Assembly: GCA_036556805.1 (NCBI GenBank)
Contig: DATBIS010000132.1
Coordinates: 1-61,519, forward strand
DNA: 61,519 nucleotides
DNA from: DATBIS01 sp036556805
Lineage (GTDB): Bacteria; Actinomycetota; UBA4738; HRBIN12
Reading direction: 5' to 3'
Each line of letters starts with the position of its first letter. The stretch's first letter is position 1. The notes beneath the pieces were generated by a model. The model saw nothing but the letters and a program-made list of their open reading frames with translations. It ran no database searches and was not told the DNA's origin. Below, in pieces: positions 1-7,808 of the stretch. The position numbers and the translations under genes are program-made.

Positions 1-323
1 CCCGACTGGAACATCAGCGCGTCGTCCGCGTGCTTGAAGTCGGCGAAGCGCCGCTCGAGCTCGAGGTGCATCGTCATCTGGCCGGCGATCGTTCGCACCG
101 CACCGGTGCCGGCCCCGAACTGAAGCGCGGCCTTCGAGGCAGCCTCGTTCAGCCTCGGGTGGTTCGCGAGCCCCAGATAGTTGTTCGAAGCGAGGTTGAT
201 GACGTCGCGCCCGTCGAAGCGCGCGCGGGCCCCCTGCGCGCCCTCCAGTGTCCGAGGATGGAGCAGGAGGCCCTGCTCCTCGAGTTCCGCCAGCTTCGCC
301 TTCAGCTCGTCGAGCGCACTCAT
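1..323 (-). CDS. kbl: Glycine C-acetyltransferase (2-amino-3-ketobutyrate CoA ligase), N-terminal part
   Basis: This is the N-terminal ~107 residues of a PLP-dependent alpha-oxoamine synthase; the rest, including the PLP lysine, lies outside the window. The visible part contains the family signature NLASNNYLGLANHPRL followed by GAGTGAVRTIAGQ, typical of Kbl. The enzyme converts 2-amino-3-ketobutyrate plus CoA to glycine and acetyl-CoA in the cytoplasm. The ATG lies 4 bp after the tdh stop codon on the same strand, so tdh-kbl form the usual two-step threonine degradation operon. The related synthases BioF and HemA are less likely given the tdh neighbour. Confidence 0.9.
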   Translation of the reverse strand, partial: MSALDELKAKLAELEEQGLLLHPRTLEGAQGARARFDGRDVINLASNNYLGLANHPRLNEAASKAALQFGAGTGAVRTIAGQMTMHLELERRFADFKHADDALMFQS

Positions 324-327
324 CCGA

Positions 328-1389
328 TCATCCTCCCGGGAACAGGATCACCTTGCCGGACCGGCCCGACGCGGTCGTCGCGAACGCCTCTTGGAAGTCG
401 CTCAGCGGGAACCGATGGGTGATGACCGGAGTAACGTCGACGCGACCGGTCGAGAGCAGCGTCGTGGTCTGCTGCCACGTCCGGAACATCTCCCGCCCGG
501 TGATCCCCTGCAGCCGAGCCTCCTTGAAGATGACCTGGTCGTTCAAGTCGAGCGTGACCGAGGAGTCGGGGAGGCCGAGGAGCGACATCCGGCCGCCGCG
601 CGCGAGCATCCGCGTGCCCTGGTCGATCGCGCGCGCGTTGCCGCTCATCTCGAGCACGACCTCGGCGCCGCTGCCGTGGGTCTCTCCGAGGACGACCGCG
701 ACGGGATCGCTTTCGGAGGGATCCACCAGGAGGTCCGCCCCCATGTCGGCGGCAAGACGCCGGCGCTCGGGGTTGGGTTCGATCGCGATCACCTTCCACG
801 CGCCCAGCGCGCGAGCGATCCCCACCGAGAAGAGCCCGATCGGGCCGCAGCCGATCACGGCAACCGCGTTCGTCGCGAGGTCCTCGCCCCCGCCCGTCCC
901 GAACGCCGCGTGCACGCCGTTGCCGAACGGCTCCATGATCGACGCCACGTCGGGGTGGATCCCCTCGCCCACCACCCACGCGTTCCGTGCCGGAAGCACG
1001 ACGAACTCGGCGAACGCGCCCTCGGTGTCCACGCCGAGGATCGTGAGGTTCTCGCAGATGTGCGCGCGGCCGCTCTGGCACGTCGCGCAGTACCCGCAGG
1101 CGATGTGCGTCTCTGCGGCCACGAACGCGCCGGGCGCGAGATGGTGGACCTCGGGACCCACCCGCTCGACGTGGCCGGCGACCTCGTGACCGAACGTCAT
1201 CGGCACCCGCGGGATCCGCGCGGCGGCCCACTCGTTCCAGTCGTAGATGTGGAGGTCGGTCCCGCAGATCGACGCGGCGTGCACCCGGATGAGGACCTCG
1301 CCCTCTCCCGGCTCGGGCACCGGGATCTCCTGTAGCTCGGCGCCCGCCCGGCCGTCGGGCTTGCGCAGCGCCTGCATCGTTGGGGGCAT
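328..1389 (-). CDS. tdh: L-threonine 3-dehydrogenase
   Basis: Zinc-dependent medium-chain dehydrogenase (353 aa) that oxidises L-threonine to 2-amino-3-ketobutyrate with NAD+. Visible features are the catalytic-zinc segment SICGTDLHIYDWNEW, GHEVAGHVE, the structural-zinc cysteines in CGYCATCQSGRAHIC, and a Rossmann segment AVIGCGPIGLFSVGIARALGA. The DLHIYDWNEW stretch is characteristic of Tdh rather than sorbitol or alcohol dehydrogenases. An open frame extends further upstream to 1527, but a TACGCT box 6 nt before the ATG at 1389 and family length support this start; a second ATG follows at 1377. It is cotranscribed with kbl. Confidence 0.93.
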   Translation of the reverse strand: MPPTMQALRKPDGRAGAELQEIPVPEPGEGEVLIRVHAASICGTDLHIYDWNEWAAARIPRVPMTFGHEVAGHVERVGPEVHHLAPGAFVAAETHIACGYCATCQSGRAHICENLTILGVDTEGAFAEFVVLPARNAWVVGEGIHPDVASIMEPFGNGVHAAFGTGGGEDLATNAVAVIGCGPIGLFSVGIARALGAWKVIAIEPNPERRRLAADMGADLLVDPSESDPVAVVLGETHGSGAEVVLEMSGNARAIDQGTRMLARGGRMSLLGLPDSSVTLDLNDQVIFKEARLQGITGREMFRTWQQTTTLLSTGRVDVTPVITHRFPLSDFQEAFATTASGRSGKVILFPGG

Positions 1390-1395
1390 GTTGCG

Positions 1396-1401
1396 AGCGT
1401 A
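1396..1401 (-). promoter_or_regulatory. Candidate leaderless -10 box of tdh
   Basis: TACGCT (minus strand, preceded by GGG) ends 6 nt before the tdh ATG, so transcription would begin at or next to the start codon. No -35 box is obvious. The same box recurs before several other genes here. Confidence 0.55.
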
Positions 1402-1472
1402 CCCTGTGCCGGGAACCCGGAGCGTGCCGATGATCGTCGAAGCGGAACCGCCCGACCCGAGGAGGAAACCCC

Positions 1473-2336
1473 GTGAAGGCCAGATCCATCGCCGCGGCAC
1501 TCGTGCTCTCGATCCTCGCCGCCGCATGCGCGAACTCGTCCGCCGCGCCCGGCGCCGGCTCGACCGGGGGAGGGCTTCCCGCCCACTCCGACCAGCTGGT
1601 GCTCCGCATGGACACCTCGGGCGGGTTTGTCGCCCCGTCGTTCTCGCAGGGGCAGATCCCCGGGTTCTCGCTCTATGCCGACGGGCGTGTGATCACGCTC
1701 GGCGCGCAGATCGAGATCTACCCGCAGCCGGCGCTCCCGCCCGTCATGGTCTCGCGGGTCGACGCCGCCGGCGTCCAGGCGATCCTCCAAGCCGCGCTCG
1801 CGGCCGGGCTCGGCACCGACGCGGACTACGTCGACCTGGGCAGCACGATGATCGCCGACGCGCCCACCACGACCTTCACGCTCACGGCCGACGGCCAGAC
1901 ACACGTCGTGCGTGTCTACGCCTTGGGCGAGCTCGGGTCCAAGCCGGAACAGATGACCCAAGACGAGTTCGACGCGCGGATCGCGCTCCTGGACCTCTCG
2001 ACGAAGCTCGGGGATCTGCGCACGTTCGTCGGGGCCGACGACGTCACCGACGACGGCGCCTACGTGACCCACGAGATGCGCGTCTGGGTCGACACCTACC
2101 AGCCCGACGAGACCCTGCAGGAGCCGGGGGTCGCGTGGCCCGGGTCGTCGCCGCTCGCCGAGTTCGGATCGGTGTCCCAGACCTACGGCACCCGCTGCGG
2201 GACCGTGATGGGGGACGAGCTCTCGGCGCTGCTCCCCCTTGCGGAGCAGGCGAACCAGCTCACGCCGTGGAAGAGCGACGGGGAGCGGTTCGGGCTCGTG
2301 TTTCGGCCGCTCCTGCCCGACGAGAGCGGCTGCTGA
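1473..2336 (+). CDS. Putative lipoprotein of unknown function
   Basis: A 287-aa secreted protein. Residues 1-19 form a lipoprotein signal with a basic start (MKAR), a hydrophobic core and the lipobox LAAAC (Cys19), followed by an Ala/Ser/Gly-rich linker. The rest has alternating hydrophobic strands and no motif I recognise; it ends in Cys. The GTG start is supported by GGAGGAAA 5 nt upstream. It diverges from tdh and is followed at once by a strong hairpin, so it is probably a single-gene unit. Predicted location is the outer face of the cytoplasmic membrane. Confidence 0.75.
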   Translation: MKARSIAAALVLSILAAACANSSAAPGAGSTGGGLPAHSDQLVLRMDTSGGFVAPSFSQGQIPGFSLYADGRVITLGAQIEIYPQPALPPVMVSRVDAAGVQAILQAALAAGLGTDADYVDLGSTMIADAPTTTFTLTADGQTHVVRVYALGELGSKPEQMTQDEFDARIALLDLSTKLGDLRTFVGADDVTDDGAYVTHEMRVWVDTYQPDETLQEPGVAWPGSSPLAEFGSVSQTYGTRCGTVMGDELSALLPLAEQANQLTPWKSDGERFGLVFRPLLPDESGC

Positions 2337-2348
2337 ACCTCCCAACAA

Positions 2349-2394
2349 GCGCTTGAGCCGGGGGCGCGACCCCCTCGGCCCCCGGTTCAAGCGC
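2349..2394 (+). terminator. Long stem-loop after the lipoprotein gene
   Basis: GCGCTTGAGCCGGGGGC (2349-2365) pairs with GCCCCCGGTTCAAGCGC (2378-2394) over 17 bp with one G-U pair and a 12-nt loop, starting 12 nt after the stop codon. There is no U-tract, so it could be a U-less terminator or an mRNA-stabilising hairpin. Confidence 0.6.
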
Positions 2395-2410
2395 CGAAGC
2401 GGCGCCGCCG

Positions 2411-4660
2411 ATGGGAAGAGAGGCCCACCTGCCTGTTCGACCGTGCCGGAGGACCGCCATCAGACAGTCCAGCGCCCATCACGAGCCCGCCCATCCGAGC
2501 GCGGCGGGAAGCGAGCGCCACGACGTGCTCGGCGGCGGCGTATGGGGCGACCACGTCTCACGCCTGCTCGAGCACATCGCGGCGGTCGTCTACGTGGACC
2601 CGCTCGACCCCTCGGCGCCGCCACTGGACGTCAGCCCGAACGTCGAGGCGATGCTCGGGGTGGCCCGCGACGCGTGGCTCGCCGATCCCGCGGCGCGCTG
2701 CGCGGCGATCCACCCGGCCGACCGCCAGCGAGTCGCCACGACGTTCGAGCGGTCGCGAACCGATCGAACGCCGTTCCACGCCGAGTACCGCGTGACCACG
2801 CCCGACGGCAGGGTCGTGTTCGCGCGCGAGGACGCCGTGCCGGTGGGCGACGAGGAGGACGAACCGGTCGCGTGGCTCGGGTTCATCCTCGACGTCACCA
2901 ACGACGAGCGCACGCGGCGGGACCTCGACGAGGCGCAGGCGCTCTACGGCGCGCTCATCGAGCAGATCCCGGCGATCGTGTACGTGGACGTGGCCGACGA
3001 GCGCATGACGACGAGCTACGTGAGCCCGCAGATCGAGGCGATCCTCGGCATCACGCCGCAGGAGTACCTGGACGACCCCGACCTCTGGGCGAGCATGCTG
3101 CATCCCGACGATCACGACCTCGCGCTGGGTACCTACCTGCGCGGCCGCGAGGCGGGCACGGAGTTCACCTACGAGTACCGGATGATCTCGCGGGACGGCC
3201 GAGTCGTGTGGTTCCGGGACAGCGCGGTCGTGATCCAGAACGCCGGCGAGCTCCCCCTCATCCACGGCGTGATGCTGGACATCAGCGACCGCAAGGAGGC
3301 GGAGGAGCAGCTCGCCTTTCTCGCGTATCACGACAAGCTGACGAGTCTTCCGAACCTGGTGTTGTTCGAGGAGCTCCTGCAGCTCTCGCTCGCTCGCGCG
3401 CGACGCCATGACCTCGGGGTCGCCGTGCTCCATCTCGGTCTCGACGACTTCAAGCTCGTGAACGACTCGCTCGGGCACGAGGCCGGTGACCGGCTGCTGC
3501 TCGAGCTCGCGGAACGACTGCGAGGCGCGACGCGCGAGACCGACCTCGTCGCGCGGCCGGGGGGCGACGAGTTCCTCCTGCTGCTGTCCGACCTCGAGCG
3601 CACCGCGCCCGTGCCCGGCGGCACGGACGGGGCGATCCTCGTGGCGCAATCGGTGGCCGCGCGGATCCAGCAGGCCCTCCAGGCGCCGTTCGACCTGGAC
3701 GGGACCGAGGTATACGTCTCGGGAAGCCTCGGCGTGAGCGTCTTCCCGATGGACGCGGAGAACCCGCAGACGCTCCTCGGGAACGCCGACACCGCGATGG
3801 TGCGGAGCAAGAAGGCGGGGCCCGGCGGGTTCGTCCTGCACGCCGCCGGTGGTCTGGACGCGAAGGGCAAGCTCTCCCTCTCGACCCGTCTCCGCAAGGC
3901 GGTGGAGAGCCAGGACTGGACGCTGCACTACCAGCCGGTGTTCGCGATCAAGAGCGGATCGATCATCGGTGTCGAGGCGCTGATCCGCTGGCAGCAGCCC
4001 AACGGCGGCGTCGTGCCGCCGAACGAGTTCATCCCCCTCGCCGAGGAGATGGGGCTCATCGAGGTCATCGGCGACTGGGTGGTCGAGGAGATCTGCCGGC
4101 AGGACGAGGCCTGGCGCGCCGAGGGACTCACGACGGAGATCGGCTTCAACCTCTCGCCGCGCCAGCTCTGGCAGCCGAACCTCGTCGCGAAGATCGTTTC
4201 CCGCCTCACCGCCGCCGGGATGGATCCGCGCCGATTGGTGGCCGAGATCACCGAGTCCACCGCGATGACGGATCCGGAACGCACGCAGCAGGTGCTGTTC
4301 GACCTGCACGCCCGCGGCCTGCGTCTCGCGATCGACGACTTCGGCACCGGGTACTCCTCGCTCGCCCGGCTGAAGCACCTGCCGGTGGACGTGCTGAAGA
4401 TCGACCGGTCGTTCGTGCGCGACGTCGATCGCGACCGCGACGCGCAGAGCATGGTGTCGGCGATGATCGCGCTCGCCGCGAACCTCGGGATGACGGCGCT
4501 CGCCGAAGGCATCGAAACCGAGGCCGAGCGGGCGTTCCTGCTCGAACGGGGATGCACGCTCGGACAGGGCTTCCTGGTCTCCCGGCCGGTTCCCGCCGAC
4601 GAGCTCCTCGCGTTCTACCGCCGATCGGAGCTCCGCGTGATCGAGGGGCAGGCGGGCTAG
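2411..4660 (+). CDS. PAS-PAS-GGDEF-EAL cyclic-di-GMP turnover protein
   Basis: A 749-aa soluble signalling protein with two PAS domains (about 50-165 and 175-290), a GGDEF diguanylate cyclase domain (about 298-470) and a C-terminal EAL phosphodiesterase domain (about 488-735). The cyclase motif is intact (PGGDEF near 384-388). The EAL side keeps GVEALIRW, EITES, DDFGTGYSS, LKIDRSF and EGIE, so both activities are possible. No membrane segment is seen; signals are presumably sensed by the PAS domains. The exact start is uncertain: ATG 2411 has no clear ribosome site, and later GTG codons are possible. A paralogue lies at 7809-10103. Confidence 0.9.
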   Translation: MGREAHLPVRPCRRTAIRQSSAHHEPAHPSAAGSERHDVLGGGVWGDHVSRLLEHIAAVVYVDPLDPSAPPLDVSPNVEAMLGVARDAWLADPAARCAAIHPADRQRVATTFERSRTDRTPFHAEYRVTTPDGRVVFAREDAVPVGDEEDEPVAWLGFILDVTNDERTRRDLDEAQALYGALIEQIPAIVYVDVADERMTTSYVSPQIEAILGITPQEYLDDPDLWASMLHPDDHDLALGTYLRGREAGTEFTYEYRMISRDGRVVWFRDSAVVIQNAGELPLIHGVMLDISDRKEAEEQLAFLAYHDKLTSLPNLVLFEELLQLSLARARRHDLGVAVLHLGLDDFKLVNDSLGHEAGDRLLLELAERLRGATRETDLVARPGGDEFLLLLSDLERTAPVPGGTDGAILVAQSVAARIQQALQAPFDLDGTEVYVSGSLGVSVFPMDAENPQTLLGNADTAMVRSKKAGPGGFVLHAAGGLDAKGKLSLSTRLRKAVESQDWTLHYQPVFAIKSGSIIGVEALIRWQQPNGGVVPPNEFIPLAEEMGLIEVIGDWVVEEICRQDEAWRAEGLTTEIGFNLSPRQLWQPNLVAKIVSRLTAAGMDPRRLVAEITESTAMTDPERTQQVLFDLHARGLRLAIDDFGTGYSSLARLKHLPVDVLKIDRSFVRDVDRDRDAQSMVSAMIALAANLGMTALAEGIETEAERAFLLERGCTLGQGFLVSRPVPADELLAFYRRSELRVIEGQAG

Positions 4661-4664
4661 CGGC

Positions 4665-5870
4665 TCAGACCCGGCGGCGCGGCGGCTTCCGCAGTCCGCT
4701 TCGACGTCCGCCCTTCGATCCGCTGAACACGACCCTGGGCGGCGCCACCTTCATCCCCTCCTGCTCGAACTCCTCGCGGAGGTCGAGGCGCGCGGCCATG
4801 CGGCTCACGTCGCCTTGCTCCTCGGCCGTGACGAATGTGATCGAGATTCCGGACTTGCCGGCGCGCGCCGTTCGGCCGACGCGGTGCACGAAACCCTTGT
4901 CGTCGACCGGCGGGTCGTAGTTCACGACGTGCGTGATGTCCTCGAGGTCGAGCCCTCGGGCCGCGACGTCGGTGGCGACCAGCACGGCGACCTTGCCTTC
5001 GGCGAACCGATGCAGCGCCCGCTCGCGAGCCTGCTGGCTCATGTCGCCATGCAGGGCGGCGGCCTGGACGCCCTTTCCCTTCAGGTTCGCGACGAGCCGA
5101 TCCACGTTTCGCTTCGTGCGGACGAACACGAGCGCGTGGCCGCGCGCGGCCTCGAGGAGGTCGACGAGGGCCTGCAGCTTGCCGTGTGAGGGCACGGGGA
5201 CGAAACGGTGCTCGATCTCCTCCACGGTCTGGTGCGCGCTCGCGACCTCGTGCCGCACCGGGTCGCGGGTGTAGACCTCCGCGATCCTCCCGACCGCGCC
5301 GTCGAGCGTGGCCGAGAAGAACATCGTCTGCCGATCCTTCGGCAGCCTTCGCACGATCTGGTCGACCTGGGGCTGGAACCCCATGTCGAGCATCCGGTCG
5401 GCCTCGTCCAGGACGAAGATGCGCACGCCGCTCAGGTCGACCATGCCACGCTGGGCGATGTCCTCGAGGCGCCCAGGGGTCGCGATGAGGATGTGGGCGC
5501 GCTGGACTGCGCGCTGCTGGTCGTGGACGCGCGTTCCCCCGTAGGCCAGCCCGACGCGAAGGCCCTTGACCTCGGCGATGTCGGAGAAGTCCTCGGCCAC
5601 CTGCGCGGCCAGCTCCCGCGTCGGAACGAGCACGAGCGCGGCGGGGTGGGCCGACGCCTTGGGGTCGAGGCGCTCGACGATCGGGATCGCGAAGCCGAGC
5701 GTCTTGCCCGAGCCCGTCTGCGACTTTGCGAGGGTGTCGCGCCCCCGGGTCGCGTCCTCGATGACCATCACCTGGATCGGGAACGGCGCCAGGATGCCTC
5801 GAGTGGCGAGGGTGGCGACGACCGGATCGGACACGCCGAGGTCGCCGAACGTCGCGGTGCCGGATGACAT
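4665..5870 (-). CDS. DEAD-box ATP-dependent RNA helicase
   Basis: A 401-aa helicase core. Visible motifs are the Q-motif region (FGDLGVSDPV...PIQ), SQTGSGKT (motif I), PTRELAAQV (Ia), TPGR (Ib), VLDEADRML (II), SAT (III), ATDVAARGLDL (V) and HRVGRTARAG (VI). A short basic tail (GGRRSGLRKPPRRRV) may bind RNA. It probably remodels rRNA or mRNA structure; which E. coli family member (RhlE, CsdA) it corresponds to cannot be decided. It is transcribed divergently from the transketolase gene and converges with the GGDEF-EAL gene with only 4 bp between stops. Confidence 0.93.
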   Translation of the reverse strand: MSSGTATFGDLGVSDPVVATLATRGILAPFPIQVMVIEDATRGRDTLAKSQTGSGKTLGFAIPIVERLDPKASAHPAALVLVPTRELAAQVAEDFSDIAEVKGLRVGLAYGGTRVHDQQRAVQRAHILIATPGRLEDIAQRGMVDLSGVRIFVLDEADRMLDMGFQPQVDQIVRRLPKDRQTMFFSATLDGAVGRIAEVYTRDPVRHEVASAHQTVEEIEHRFVPVPSHGKLQALVDLLEAARGHALVFVRTKRNVDRLVANLKGKGVQAAALHGDMSQQARERALHRFAEGKVAVLVATDVAARGLDLEDITHVVNYDPPVDDKGFVHRVGRTARAGKSGISITFVTAEEQGDVSRMAARLDLREEFEQEGMKVAPPRVVFSGSKGGRRSGLRKPPRRRV

Positions 5871-5879
5871 TGCGAGGCA

Positions 5880-5885
5880 AGCGTA
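5880..5885 (-). promoter_or_regulatory. Candidate leaderless -10 box of the helicase gene
   Basis: GGTACGCT on the minus strand, with TACGCT ending 9 nt before the helicase ATG at 5870. This spacing predicts a transcript starting at or within about 3 nt of the start codon. Confidence 0.5.
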
Positions 5886-5925
5886 CCGCCCCGCTTCGTC
5901 GATGTTCCTTCTTCGACCCCACGGG

Positions 5926-5931
5926 TACGCT
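5926..5931 (+). promoter_or_regulatory. Candidate -10 box of the transketolase gene
   Basis: GGGTACGCT lies 28 nt before the ATG at 5960. It leaves a short leader that contains the ribosome site GAGGGGGAA. Confidence 0.5.
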
Positions 5932-5959
5932 GTCCTCGTCGCCTCAACGAGGGGGAACG

Positions 5960-7804
5960 ATGAACGACCGCACGACCCATTGGAACGAGCTCGCGGCGCA
6001 GCTCTGCGTCGACAGCATCCGCTGCACGACCGCCGCGGGGTCCGGCCATCCCACCTCGTCGATGTCGGCCGCGCACCTCGCGGCCGTCCTGTACGCGGAT
6101 CACCTCCGCACGGACGTCTCCGACCCGCACTCGCTCGCGAACGACCGATTCGTGCTGTCGAAAGGCCACGCCTCGCCGCTGCTGTTCTCCGTGTTGAAGG
6201 CGATCGGCGCGATCTCCGACGATGAGCTCATGACCCTCCGCAGGATGGGCTCGCCCGTCCAGGGGCATCCCGTGCCCGTCGAGGGGATGCCCTGGGTCGA
6301 CGTCGCGACGGGCTCGCTCGGGCAGGGGCTGCCGATCGCGCTCGGCATGGCGTTCGCGATGAGGCTGGACGGGGCCCCCGGTCGCGTGTGGTGCCTGCTC
6401 GGCGACTCGGAGACCGCCGAAGGCTCGGTGTGGGAGGCGATGCAGGCCGCCTCGTTTCACCGAGTGCAGAACCTGATCGCGATCGTCGACATGAACCGGC
6501 TCGGTCAGCGTGGCCCCACGATGCTCGAGTGGGACGCAGACGCGTACGCGAACCGCGCCGAAGCGTTCGGTTGGCGGGCGATCCAGGTGGACGGCCACGA
6601 CGTGGAGGCGATCGACGGCGCCTATCACGAGGCCGAGGAGGCCGAGGGCCCCGCGCTCATCGTCGCGCGCACCGAGAAGGGGCACGGCGTGTCGTTCCTC
6701 GCGAACGCGGAGGGATGGCACGGCAAGGCGCTCGATGCCGAGCAGGCCGAGCAGGCGATCGCCGAGCTCGGCGGCGTGCGGTCGATCACCGTCACTCCGC
6801 CCGCGCCGCCGGCGTGGAAGCCGAGCGAAATCGGTGAGCTCGCCGCGGCGGCCGCGCCGTCCTACGACGGCGTGGCGATCCCGACGCGCAAGGCGTTCGG
6901 CGAAACCCTCGCGTGGCTCGCCGGGCAGCGACCCGACCTCGTCGTCCTCGACGGTGAGGTCGGGAACTCGACGCACACCGAGGACGTCGAGAAGGTGGCA
7001 CCGGAGCGGTTCATCCAGCTCTACATCGCCGAGCAGTGCATGATCGGGACCCAGGTGGGGCTGCAGGCCCTCGGGAAGGTGGCGTGGAGCGCGACCTTCG
7101 GCGCGTTCACCACGCGCGCGCTCGACTTCGTGCGCATGGCGGCCATCGGTCGTGCCGATCTCCGCCTCTGCGGTTCGCACGCGGGCGTGTCGATCGGCGA
7201 GGACGGTCCGTCGCAGATGGCGCTCGAGGACCTCGCGACGATGCGAGCGCTCGACTCGTCGACCGTGCTGTATCCGGCCGACGGGACCTCCACCCGCAAG
7301 CTCGTCGAGCAGATGTGCGACCTGCCGGGGATCTCCTACGTGCGCACCACGCGCGAGAAGACGCCGGCGCTCTACGGCTCGGCCGAGGAGTTCCCGATCG
7401 GCGGGTCGAAGACGCACGGGTCGGGTTCGAACGATCGCGCGACGGTCGTCGGCGCCGGCATCACGCTGCACGAAGGCCTGAAGGCCCGGGAGCTGCTTGC
7501 AACGCAGGGCATCGAGGCGCGGGTGATCGACTGCTACAGCGTCAAGCCGATCGACGCGCCCACGCTCCGGCGTGCGCTCGACGAGACCGGGCTGCTCGTC
7601 GTCGTCGAGGACCACCGGGTCGAAGGGGGGCTCGGGGACGCGGTGCTCGCCGCCCTCGCGTCGACCGGGCCGCTCGGCGGAACAGTCGTCCGGCTCGGGG
7701 TCGACGCGATGCCGGGGTCGGGCACGCCGGAGGAGCTCCGGCAATGGGCGGGCATCTCTTCGGATGCCATCGCGGCCGCGGTCCGCGAGCGGCTCGCCGG
7801 CTGA
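5960..7804 (+). CDS. tkt: Transketolase, short animal-type
   Basis: A 614-aa thiamine-diphosphate enzyme that transfers two-carbon ketol units in the non-oxidative pentose phosphate pathway. N-terminal motifs are GSGHPTSSMSAA, NDRFVLSKGHASPLLF and DVATGSLGQGL, with the ThDP-binding GDSETAEGSVWEA...NRLGQ. The pyrimidine domain (about 310-470) and C-terminal domain (ARVIDCYSVKPID) follow in one chain. The length and motifs resemble the metazoan transketolase family more than the ~660-aa E. coli TktA type. An upstream in-frame extension exists, but ATG 5960 has GAGGGGGAA 4-5 nt before it. Confidence 0.9.
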   Translation: MNDRTTHWNELAAQLCVDSIRCTTAAGSGHPTSSMSAAHLAAVLYADHLRTDVSDPHSLANDRFVLSKGHASPLLFSVLKAIGAISDDELMTLRRMGSPVQGHPVPVEGMPWVDVATGSLGQGLPIALGMAFAMRLDGAPGRVWCLLGDSETAEGSVWEAMQAASFHRVQNLIAIVDMNRLGQRGPTMLEWDADAYANRAEAFGWRAIQVDGHDVEAIDGAYHEAEEAEGPALIVARTEKGHGVSFLANAEGWHGKALDAEQAEQAIAELGGVRSITVTPPAPPAWKPSEIGELAAAAAPSYDGVAIPTRKAFGETLAWLAGQRPDLVVLDGEVGNSTHTEDVEKVAPERFIQLYIAEQCMIGTQVGLQALGKVAWSATFGAFTTRALDFVRMAAIGRADLRLCGSHAGVSIGEDGPSQMALEDLATMRALDSSTVLYPADGTSTRKLVEQMCDLPGISYVRTTREKTPALYGSAEEFPIGGSKTHGSGSNDRATVVGAGITLHEGLKARELLATQGIEARVIDCYSVKPIDAPTLRRALDETGLLVVVEDHRVEGGLGDAVLAALASTGPLGGTVVRLGVDAMPGSGTPEELRQWAGISSDAIAAAVRERLAG

Positions 7805-7808
7805 GGGC

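Noticed and set aside
2558..4378. 606-codon open frame antisense to the PAS-PAS-GGDEF-EAL gene
   Set aside because: It mirrors a strongly supported gene; its protein is a low-complexity run of Arg, Glu, His and Val typical of antisense frames in GC-rich DNA, with no domain.
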